A DNA stretch of 5,379 bases from an uncultured Bacteroidales bacterium (lineage in GTDB: Bacteria > Bacteroidota > Bacteroidia > Bacteroidales > Muribaculaceae), in the NCBI GenBank assembly GCA_900547755.1, contig URIC01000067.1, positions 1-5,379 of the forward strand, read 5' to 3'. The stretch's first letter is position 1. Each line of letters opens with the position of its first letter. The position numbers and the translations under genes were made by a program. The notes below the pieces were generated by a model. That model was not told the origin of the DNA and made no database searches. It saw nothing but the letters and a program-made list of their open reading frames with translations. Below are positions 1-5,326 of the stretch, piece after piece.

Positions 1-76
1 ATTTTAATTATTTTACTGTATCATTAACATCCCGAAATAAGTTTAGACAACTTCACTTTTATAAACACACAAAACT

Positions 77-682
77 ATGAATCCCGTTAGTTTTTTTAAA
101 GCGGACAAATCCCTGGCAGGGTCCAGGACGCTTGAAAACCTGACTGCCTCTTATGCGGCCGAGTCAATGGCATATACACGTTATAACTTCTACGCCGCTC
201 AGGCAGAGAAGGAGGATTATTTTCCCGTATCGGCTGTGTTCAAGGAGACAGCCGACAATGAGATGGCCCACGGCAAGGTGTTTTTCAAATATCTTCAGGA
301 TGGAGCCCTCATACCTGTAAACCTGGGTGCTGTGGCCGCCGGTGTGATATCCGACACCTCTTCCAACCTCAAGGAGGCCGCCCGCGAAGAGGAACACGAG
401 GGTGTAGAGGCATACGCCGACGCAGCCAGGATAGCCCGGGAGGAAGGCTATCCCGTCATAGCCGAGCATTTTGAAGCCATAGGTAAGGTGGAGGCCACCC
501 ACAAGGCTCGCTTCGACGCCCTGCGCGAGATGATAGACAGCGGTACGCTCTGGAAACGTGACAGACCCATAAAATGGCGCTGTATGGTCTGCGGGTACAT
601 AAGCGAAGGCACCGAGCCTCCGAAAGTATGTCCCGGCTGCAATCACCCCTACACCCACGCCATGCCCTTGGAAGGCTTCTGA
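77..682 (+). CDS. rbr: Rubrerythrin (diiron peroxidase with C-terminal rubredoxin domain)
   Basis: Cytoplasmic non-heme iron protein that reduces hydrogen peroxide in anaerobes, taking electrons through its rubredoxin domain. The 201-aa product has both expected domains. The ferritin-like four-helix part (about residues 18-155) carries the diiron ligand pattern: E29, E62 with H65 (ExxH), E105 with E108, and E139 with H142 (ExxH). The rubredoxin part (about 166-201) has C169/C172 and C185/C188, the two CxxC-type pairs that bind one Fe. The protein is complete. The family core begins near residue 12, so about ten extra residues lie at the N-terminus; no internal Met precedes the core, which supports the ATG at 77. 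No Shine-Dalgarno is visible, as is usual in Bacteroidota. A weak -7-like TAAGTTTA at 38-45 could be the promoter. The gene appears monocistronic, with an intrinsic terminator 22 bases after the stop. Family assignment is very secure; regulation by a peroxide sensor is likely but no operator was recognised. Confidence 0.96.
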   Translation: MNPVSFFKADKSLAGSRTLENLTASYAAESMAYTRYNFYAAQAEKEDYFPVSAVFKETADNEMAHGKVFFKYLQDGALIPVNLGAVAAGVISDTSSNLKEAAREEEHEGVEAYADAARIAREEGYPVIAEHFEAIGKVEATHKARFDALREMIDSGTLWKRDRPIKWRCMVCGYISEGTEPPKVCPGCNHPYTHAMPLEGF

Positions 683-687
683 TTCTG

Positions 688-772
688 TACAATAAAAATA
701 CCCTGTGGGCCGCAAAAAAATCTGCGGTCCACATTTTTTGTCCGTGCGCGGTTTTGGTGTTACGGGCGGTTT
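688..772 (+). repeat. Left copy of about 85-bp direct repeat flanking the R-M genes
   Basis: This segment aligns with 3353-3437 over its full length. Exact blocks are 700-714 = 3366-3380 (15 bp) and 733-765 = 3398-3430 (33 bp); differences are mostly in the hairpin loop and the A-run before it. The match may reach back to CTGTAC at 685, which pairs with CTGTAC at 3344 if 6 extra bases are allowed in the right copy. It starts a few bases after the rubrerythrin stop and contains that gene's terminator. Homology ends abruptly at 772, where the AT-richer R-M segment begins. Interpreted as one arm of a long target duplication; it could instead be one member of a dispersed intergenic repeat. Confidence 0.9.
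705..739 (+). terminator. Intrinsic terminator after rubrerythrin
   Basis: A 10-bp stem GTGGGCCGCA (705-714) pairs with TGCGGTCCAC (723-732), with one G-U pair, around an A-rich 8-base loop. Six T residues (734-739) follow the stem after one A. The position 22 bases past the rubrerythrin stop fits a rho-independent terminator. The A-rich loop is unlike the T-rich loop of the second copy at 3372-3404. Confidence 0.9.
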
Positions 773-962
773 CCACTCGGGGATGAAAATTCCTCGGATG
801 TGATTCTTTGAAGGCTATTAGTTATCCATGGCGGCTTAAGAGACTCAACGCTTGACTGTACAATTGGGCATCTGACAGAGTTCAGTAATCATCACTCCGT
901 ACCTTATGTGACTTTCCAAAAAAATAATGGTTACGTCATGCACATAATACAAAAAATAATGC

Positions 963-970
963 TACCTTTG
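963..970 (+). promoter_or_regulatory. Probable promoter -7 element for the R-M operon
   Basis: TACCTTTG matches the Bacteroidota -7 consensus TAnnTTTG in every fixed position. No convincing TTTG -33 box stands about 20 bases upstream (the sequence around 939-942 is TGCA), so the promoter may be weak or assisted. Transcription would begin near 976-978 and leave a long leader before the ATG at 1095. Confidence 0.55.
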
Positions 971-1009
971 TGGGCATCAAGGCATTGACCCTGATTTTTT
1001 TCTGCAGGT

Positions 1010-1031
1010 ATAAAAATCTCAGGATTTTTAT
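1010..1031. promoter_or_regulatory. Perfect 9-bp inverted repeat in the methyltransferase leader
   Basis: ATAAAAATC (1010-1018) and GATTTTTAT (1023-1031) are exact reverse complements separated by TCAG. A third half-site-like GATTTTT lies at 993-999. The palindrome sits between the putative promoter and the start codon, so it could be an operator at DNA level or an A/U-rich hairpin in the leader. It is not a typical terminator because the stem has almost no G-C pairs and no T-run follows. A regulatory role is inference from position only. Confidence 0.45.
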
Positions 1032-1094
1032 CTTAATTTGCATTTAGGCGAGCGTAGCACATTTCAAGTTTTATCAAGACCACTTAAATATCTG

Positions 1095-2345
1095 ATGACC
1101 AATCAAGATAATAATATAATCTATGATTCCGATATCGCTGCTGAGGCTACTCTGTTTTACGGCAATGGAACTATCTGGACCGAGCGCCAGTTTTCTCATC
1201 CCGAAAGAAAGATTAGACTTGCGACATCTTTTAGCGGTATAGGCGCAATTGAACATGCTTTCCAAAGATTGGGCCTGAATACGGAAATTGTCTTTGCCGG
1301 CGACATTGACGAGAAATGTAAAAAATCATATTTTGCCAACTATGATATTGATGAAAGCCGATGGCATTCCGACATACATACTTTTGATGCCACTGCGTTC
1401 AAAGACAAGGTGGATATTTTCGTCGGTGGCGCTCCATGCCAGGCGTTTTCAATGGTAGGAAAGCGAAAAGGTTTTGAAGATACACGAGGAACGCTTTTCC
1501 GAGAGTTCGCACGTATAGTAAGAGAATGTGAACCTAAGATTTTCATATTTGAAAATGTAAAAGGTCTCATCAATCACGACAAGGGCAACACTTGGGAGGT
1601 TATCCGCCATACCTTTGAGGATTACTGCGGATATCACATTTATTTCAAGGTTCTCAACAGCAAAGACTACGGCATACCACAACATCGCGAAAGAATTTTT
1701 TGCGTCGGATTCCGCGAACCGACGGAGTTTGAGTTCCCGGACCCTATACCTCTTGAATATCGGATGTACGATTTCCTGGAAGACTACATCCAGACCCGAT
1801 ATTTCCTTCGCGAAAAAGGCATCAAGTTCGTGACATCTACAAAAAACCGTACCAAGTGCTATACCCAGATAAACGGGGAAGTCGCCCTTTGTCAGAAAAG
1901 AAACCAACAGTTCAACTGGCATGGCGATTTCGTATATCATCCCGCTTTACAAGATGAACCATACGAGGAAGGATGGGACGAATTTATCTTTGATGTCAGA
2001 GACGTAGAGGAAAAGTATTATCTTTCTGAGAAAGTCAAGAACTATGTTTTGACTCCCGGCACTAAAAATTTCCGCACATCCACAGAAACCGACCTTGATG
2101 TCGCTCGTCCGCTCTTGCAGTCCATGCACAAAATGCACCGTGCGGGAGTTGATAATTATGTGACCCACAAAGGCCGCATACGTAAACTCACTCCAAGAGA
2201 ATGTCTGCGTCTTATGGGCTTCAAGGATTCTTTCAAAATTGTCGTTTCAAATACGTCAATGTATCAACAGGCGGGGAACAGTATTGTCGTAGATGTTCTC
2301 ATAGCTTTGTTGAAGCAGCTTGACATTACTAAATACGGAGAATAG
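1095..2345 (+). CDS. DNA (cytosine-5-)-methyltransferase of a type II R-M system
   Basis: Transfers a methyl group from S-adenosylmethionine to C5 of cytosine within a specific DNA site, protecting host DNA from the partner nuclease. The 416-aa protein has the C5 motifs in canonical order: motif I FSGIGAIE (46-53) for AdoMet binding, an acidic GDID (69-72), motif IV with catalytic C115 in PCQ (114-116), motif VI ENV (153-155), motif VIII QHRER (196-200), motif IX around RKLTPRECLRLMGF (363-376) and motif X QAGNS (392-396). The variable segment between VIII and IX (about 205-360) should hold the target-recognition domain; its specificity cannot be read. ATG 1095 is preferred because an upstream in-frame TTG at 1038 adds only 19 residues outside the family core and sits just after the palindrome. 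Codon use is AT-richer than in the flanking genes, which suggests transfer. The nuclease gene follows after 5 bases. Confidence 0.95.
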   Translation: MTNQDNNIIYDSDIAAEATLFYGNGTIWTERQFSHPERKIRLATSFSGIGAIEHAFQRLGLNTEIVFAGDIDEKCKKSYFANYDIDESRWHSDIHTFDATAFKDKVDIFVGGAPCQAFSMVGKRKGFEDTRGTLFREFARIVRECEPKIFIFENVKGLINHDKGNTWEVIRHTFEDYCGYHIYFKVLNSKDYGIPQHRERIFCVGFREPTEFEFPDPIPLEYRMYDFLEDYIQTRYFLREKGIKFVTSTKNRTKCYTQINGEVALCQKRNQQFNWHGDFVYHPALQDEPYEEGWDEFIFDVRDVEEKYYLSEKVKNYVLTPGTKNFRTSTETDLDVARPLLQSMHKMHRAGVDNYVTHKGRIRKLTPRECLRLMGFKDSFKIVVSNTSMYQQAGNSIVVDVLIALLKQLDITKYGE

Positions 2346-2350
2346 GAACA

Positions 2351-3343
2351 ATGAAAATCGACGGTCAGAATTTCAACTTTGTGGACACTCTTGATTCTCC
2401 TGTCACTGTGCCTGACTGTTTCGTGAAGCGGGCATCAAAAATCGGAGGAGGGAACGGCGAGGCCAAATTGTATATAGCCTCTAAAGCCATTATGTATCCC
2501 TTCTTTGGGAATGTGGGTTTTGTAGCAAAATGCTTTTTGCTGAGAAGTGACCTCCTTTCCTACATGAATGCTCTACATGCTGAATATCTGCACCCTTCGC
2601 AAGATTATCGGGGTGCGGCAGAAATGCCCCGGTTGTGGAAAGAACGTGTCGCCAGAATAAAAAACCTTCCTGAAGTCATTGAGTTCAACGTTACCGCTCA
2701 AGACCAGATTGAGGGGTCACGCGGTTATGTAAACTCAAAAGATTCCGGATATCAGCTTATACGAGAGATTTCTCTGCCTCTTGTCACATATATTTCCGTC
2801 ATGCAGCTTACCGACAGCTCGGGTGCCACATTGTATTATTGGAAACTTTTTGCTGACTTTGAGGCTATTGCCGATAAAAAGGCTGCGCGTGTATTTACAT
2901 ACGGCAGAAAAGAAGTTAAAACGCCCGAATATGTGCCCGAGCCTAAAATGTCGTCTCGTCAGACTGAGATACGCAAAGCCCGTCAGGGACAGGGCATATA
3001 CCGAGACAAGCTGCTTTCCGAGTGCCCGTTTTGTCCGATTACTATGATTAATGACGAGCGCCTTCTTATTGCAAGTCATATCAAACCTTGGGCTGTAGCT
3101 GCTGATTCTGAAAGAATTGACCCTAAAAACGGTTTTATGCTGTCTCCTTTGTATGATAAACTTTTCGACAGGGGCTTGATGACCTTTACAGAAGACCGTC
3201 GCATAGTCCTTTCCAACTGGATTTCGCCCAAAAACAAAGAACGGCTCGGCATTAAAGACGGTCAGTTTATACAGCTGCTTCCACTTGACGAGGCAAGACA
3301 GGCATATATGCGGTTTCACCGCTCATCGGTATTCAAAGGATAA
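2351..3343 (+). CDS. HNH restriction endonuclease (partner of the C5 methyltransferase)
   Basis: Probable restriction enzyme that cuts DNA unmethylated at the partner's site. The 330-aa protein has a C-terminal HNH_2-type nuclease domain (about 205-320). Its parts are an ARQGQGIYRDKLL helix (210-222), C225 and C228 in CPFC, the SHIKPW motif with H243 as the likely general base, N260 in DPKNG, and LFDRGLMTF (271-279). The usual last His position of the motif seems to be Y268/D269, a variation I associate with this subfamily. The first 200 residues match no domain that I recognise; they may recognise the DNA target. GGAG at 2337-2340, ten bases before the ATG, is a possible ribosome-binding site, which is unusual here. 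The 5-base gap after the methyltransferase gene implies one operon, with methylase first. The restriction role rests on the HNH domain plus context, so it is strong but inferred. The direct repeat begins within ten bases of the stop. Confidence 0.88.
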   Translation: MKIDGQNFNFVDTLDSPVTVPDCFVKRASKIGGGNGEAKLYIASKAIMYPFFGNVGFVAKCFLLRSDLLSYMNALHAEYLHPSQDYRGAAEMPRLWKERVARIKNLPEVIEFNVTAQDQIEGSRGYVNSKDSGYQLIREISLPLVTYISVMQLTDSSGATLYYWKLFADFEAIADKKAARVFTYGRKEVKTPEYVPEPKMSSRQTEIRKARQGQGIYRDKLLSECPFCPITMINDERLLIASHIKPWAVAADSERIDPKNGFMLSPLYDKLFDRGLMTFTEDRRIVLSNWISPKNKERLGIKDGQFIQLLPLDEARQAYMRFHRSSVFKG

Positions 3344-3352
3344 CTGTACTTT

Positions 3353-3437
3353 TACAATGAAAATTACCCTGTGGGCCGCAGTTTTTTTGCGGCCCATATT
3401 TTTTGTCCGTGCGCGGTTTTGGTGTTACGGACGGTTT
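3353..3437 (+). repeat. Right copy of about 85-bp direct repeat flanking the R-M genes
   Basis: Partner of 688-772 in the same orientation. It begins 9 bases after the nuclease stop codon, or directly after it if the CTGTAC at 3344-3349 is counted. It contains a terminator for the R-M operon and the -33 box of the RsmI-like gene's promoter. Homology to the left copy stops at 3437, just before the -7 box, so this copy is the one in natural continuity with the downstream gene. Confidence 0.9.
3372..3404 (+). terminator. Intrinsic terminator after the HNH nuclease gene
   Basis: A perfect 9-bp stem TGGGCCGCA (3372-3380) and TGCGGCCCA (3388-3396) encloses the loop GTTTTTT, with six T residues at 3399-3404. 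It ends the R-M transcript 28 bases after the nuclease stop and insulates it from the RsmI-like gene. It corresponds to the terminator at 705-739 but with a T-rich rather than A-rich loop. Confidence 0.9.
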
Positions 3438-3449
3438 TCTGTAATTTTG
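3418..3449 (+). promoter_or_regulatory. Promoter of the RsmI-like / MBL operon
   Basis: TTTG at 3418-3421, a 20-base spacer and TAATTTTG at 3442-3449 match both boxes and the spacing of the Bacteroidota housekeeping promoter (TTTG, 19-21 bases, TAnnTTTG). The start codon at 3472 leaves a short leader of about 15 nt. The -33 box lies inside the right repeat copy and the -7 box lies just outside it. A GTCCGT / ACGGAC inverted repeat (3405-3410, 3427-3432) brackets the -33 box. Confidence 0.8.
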
Positions 3450-3471
3450 CAGTTACGTAGCTTTTTTACCC

Positions 3472-4188
3472 ATGGACCCGAAACCTGTTCTTTACCTGAT
3501 ACCGGTCAACCTTAGCGACGCTCCGTTGGAGCGTGTGCTTCCTTCTTTCAATACTGAGGTGGTGCTGGCACTGCGCCATTTCATCGTGGAGAATGTTCGG
3601 ACCGCGCGCCGTTTCCTGCGCAAGTGCAGCCGCGAGGTGGTGATTGACAATCTTACATTTGCGGAGCTGAACGTGAATACCGACCCTGCTTTGGCGGCAG
3701 GTATGCTTGCGCCTATGGAGAGAGGGGAGAGCATGGGGCTTATGAGCGAGGCCGGGTGTCCCGGTGTGGCCGACCCCGGCGCGCTTGTCGTGGCGGAGGC
3801 GCAGCGGCGCGGATACCGTGTGGCGCCGCTCACCGGCCCTTCCAGCATCTTGCTCTCCCTTATGGCTTCCGGGTTCAATGGCCAGGGGTTCTCTTTCCAC
3901 GGATACCTGCCGATTGATGCGGGGGAAAGGCTGCGCCGTATCAAGGCTTTGGAGTCGGACTCGCGGCGCACCGGCATGACCCAGATTTTTATTGAGACAC
4001 CCTACCGCAACGACAAGTTGCTCGAGACTCTCGCCGGCACCCTTAATCCCGATACCCTGGTGTGTGTGGCCTCGGCCATAACTGACCCCGAGCGGGAGAG
4101 CATACGCACTCTGCCGGCCCGCAAGTGGCGTAACCCCGGAGTCTCCTATCACAAGATTCCGACTATTTTTCTTATTTCCGCGAAATGA
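3472..4188 (+). CDS. RsmI-like SAM-dependent methyltransferase (tetrapyrrole methylase fold)
   Basis: Predicted cytoplasmic AdoMet-dependent methyltransferase related to RsmI, which 2'-O-methylates C1402 of 16S rRNA. The 238-aa product shows the RsmI-type core: SEAGCPGVADPG (92-103), corresponding to the family's SDAGTPxxxDPG; the LTGPSSILLSLMASG segment (120-134); FHGYLP (142-147); and ETPYRN (175-180). It is shorter than classical RsmI (about 280 aa) and departs from it near the N-terminus: the TPIGNL-type motif is replaced by IPVNLSD (10-16) and the EDTR motif by ENVRTARRFL (40-49). It is therefore probably the short Bacteroidota paralogue, and the true substrate is uncertain. It has its own promoter at 3418-3449. 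Its TGA overlaps the next gene's ATG (ATGA, 4185-4188), which suggests translational coupling. The gene is GC-rich, unlike the R-M segment upstream. Confidence 0.85.
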   Translation: MDPKPVLYLIPVNLSDAPLERVLPSFNTEVVLALRHFIVENVRTARRFLRKCSREVVIDNLTFAELNVNTDPALAAGMLAPMERGESMGLMSEAGCPGVADPGALVVAEAQRRGYRVAPLTGPSSILLSLMASGFNGQGFSFHGYLPIDAGERLRRIKALESDSRRTGMTQIFIETPYRNDKLLETLAGTLNPDTLVCVASAITDPERESIRTLPARKWRNPGVSYHKIPTIFLISAK

Positions 4189-5159
4189 ACGAGCAGCTGA
4201 GCATAAATTTCGAAGAATGGGAAATCCCCGCGCCCTCTGAGTTGACGGGCGCGCGTCCTCTCACGCCTGCCGGTCCCGACCTGCGCTCCGTGCAGGCCCG
4301 CAATGAGGCTATGGCACGGGGGAACGCTCCCGCCAACGAACCTATCTGCTATATTTCCTTCGGCAGCGGCTCCTACATCGGCACCCGGCGGGCCGGGGTT
4401 ATTGTGGATGCCGGCGTGGACCCGGATAAGATAGCGGACACGCTGCGTATCAACGGCGTGCCCATGTCCCGCGTCCAGGGGCTCTGTCTGACCCACGACC
4501 ATTCGGACCATGTGCGCTTCGCCTATAAACTGCTGCGCGCCAACAGGCACATACGTCTCTATTGCACCAACCGTGTGCTGAACGCCATCCTGCGCCGCCA
4601 CAGCATCTCCAAGCGCATCAAAGACTGCCACGTGCCTGTCTTCAAGGAATTTCCCTTCAAGCTGGCCGGCTTCACCGTCACCGCATTCGACGTGCCGCAC
4701 GATGCGGCGGACAATGCCGGGTTCTGTTTCGATTTGGGCGACCGCCGGTTCGTTATGGCCACCGACCTGGGTGAGGTCAGCGAGCGTGCGCGTTTTTATA
4801 TGAGCCGCGCCAACTTCCTGATGATAGAGGCCAATTATGACCTTGAGATGCTTAAGCGCGGACCCTATCCGGAATACCTGAAGGCACGGATTCGTACGGA
4901 CCACGGACACCTCGATAACGCCGACACGGCCCGTTTCCTGGCCGAAGTGGCCGGCTCCGGCCTGCGCAACGTGTTCCTGTGCCACCTTAGCAAAGACAAC
5001 AATACGCCTGAGAAGGCGCTGTGCGCGGTCCGCGAGGCTTTGGAGGAGCGCGGCATAACAGTGGGCGACGGCAGCGGCAGCCTTCAGGACCGCGCGGCGC
5101 AACTCAGCCTTATGGCCCTTCCCCGCTTTTCTCCCACAGCCTGGATGTGCCTTCGTTAG
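4185..5159 (+). CDS. YycJ/WalJ-type metallo-beta-lactamase-fold hydrolase
   Basis: Predicted cytoplasmic metal-dependent hydrolase of the YycJ/WalJ group, whose characterised Bacillus-type members act as nucleic-acid exonucleases. The 324-aa protein has the metal-binding motif THDHSDH (H104, H106, D108, H109), a second-site HD at 172-173, D194 in ATDLGE, IEANYD (214-219), YPEYLKARI (228-236), the GHLDN block (H242) and CHLSKDNN (H267). The last three blocks are typical of this subgroup rather than of beta-lactamases or glyoxalases. The MBL core starts near residue 54, so about 50 residues of polar, proline-containing N-terminal extension precede it; their role is unknown. The start overlaps the RsmI-like stop by ATGA, so the two are probably co-translated. 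No clear intrinsic terminator follows the stop. Family call is secure; the substrate is inference. Confidence 0.9.
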   Translation: MNEQLSINFEEWEIPAPSELTGARPLTPAGPDLRSVQARNEAMARGNAPANEPICYISFGSGSYIGTRRAGVIVDAGVDPDKIADTLRINGVPMSRVQGLCLTHDHSDHVRFAYKLLRANRHIRLYCTNRVLNAILRRHSISKRIKDCHVPVFKEFPFKLAGFTVTAFDVPHDAADNAGFCFDLGDRRFVMATDLGEVSERARFYMSRANFLMIEANYDLEMLKRGPYPEYLKARIRTDHGHLDNADTARFLAEVAGSGLRNVFLCHLSKDNNTPEKALCAVREALEERGITVGDGSGSLQDRAAQLSLMALPRFSPTAWMCLR

Positions 5160-5239
5160 CCTCCCTCTCGGGGACAAGACTCAACCTGCTAAATCCATCC
5201 GTCTGTATGTTAAAATAAGTTAATTGTATAAATCAACAG

Positions 5240-5268
5240 TTGAAATGTCATAAAAAGTGCTAACTTTG
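5240..5268 (+). promoter_or_regulatory. Promoter of the downstream signal-peptide protein gene
   Basis: TAACTTTG at 5261-5268 is a full match to the Bacteroidota -7 consensus. A partial -33 box, TTG at 5240-5242, stands 18 bases upstream and overlaps the short dyad TCAAC-A-GTTGA (5233-5243). Transcription would start near 5275, giving a leader of about 50 nt. The leader contains a small hairpin (ATGAG 5283-5287, CTCAT 5296-5300). Confidence 0.7.
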
Positions 5269-5326
5269 CAATCACGACAACAATGAGAAAACTTCCTCAT
5301 CTATTAATTTAAACAAATAATAAACT

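Larger units (their letters stand above)
773..1094. other. Gene-free left flank and leader of the R-M operon
   Basis: This 322-base AT-rich stretch contains no ORF that resembles a protein and no RNA gene that I recognise. Its last part holds a -7-like box (963-970) and a palindrome (1010-1031), both listed separately, giving the methyltransferase mRNA a leader of roughly 115-120 nt. The first 190 bases (773-962) have no clear function and may be carried-over flank from the donor of the R-M genes. A CTGTACAAT at 856-864 matches the nine bases at 685-693 just at the left repeat boundary. No small controller (C) gene of the helix-turn-helix type found with many type II R-M systems is present. 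Confidence 0.6.
688..3437 (+). mobile_element. Putative R-M island bounded by long direct repeats
   Basis: The region holds a C5 methyltransferase and an HNH nuclease gene between two direct repeats, with no transposase, integrase or tRNA gene visible. One repeat plus the intervening DNA is 2665 bp, the expected size of the insertion. Base composition changes inside: positions 2041-2100 have 27 G+C of 60, while 361-420 in rubrerythrin have 37 and 3781-3840 in the RsmI-like gene have 46. Removing one repeat and the DNA between would leave a normal junction of rubrerythrin terminator and RsmI-like promoter. Insertion with a long target duplication has been described for R-M genes in Helicobacter pylori; applying it here is inference. 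Confidence 0.55.

Noticed and set aside
164..715. Open frame on the - strand (183 codons) opposite rubrerythrin
   Set aside because: Antisense shadow of rubrerythrin that also runs through its terminator.
990..1008. CCTG / CAGG mini-hairpin around a T-run upstream of the palindrome
   Set aside because: A 4-bp stem is too weak to call a terminator or attenuator.
773..1094. Search for a controller protein, Vsr repair gene or small toxin/antitoxin gene ahead of the methyltransferase
   Set aside because: Only very short frames interrupted by stops were found; none resembles a helix-turn-helix or Vsr protein.
806..3345. Possible terminal inverted repeats of the insert: AGTTATCC (820-827) with GGATAACT (3338-3345), and CTTTGAA (806-812) with TTCAAAG (3332-3338)
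   Set aside because: The two short matches are in the wrong order to form one inverted repeat, the right parts lie in the nuclease coding end, and there is no transposase. Chance similarity is likely.
3466..4152. Open frame on the - strand (228 codons) opposite the RsmI-like gene
   Set aside because: Antisense to a recognisable methyltransferase; the composition is rich in His, Arg and Gly with no motif.
4149..5177. Long open frame on the - strand (342 codons) opposite the MBL gene
   Set aside because: It lies antisense to a gene with clear metal-binding motifs and shows no family features; GC-rich codon use on the + strand produces such shadows.
775..5185. Short shared strings CTCGGGGA and AGACTCAAC near 775-849 and 5167-5185, as a possible third repeat copy
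   Set aside because: Matches of 8-9 bases at different spacings and without the terminator or the 33-bp core; not a copy of the direct repeat.
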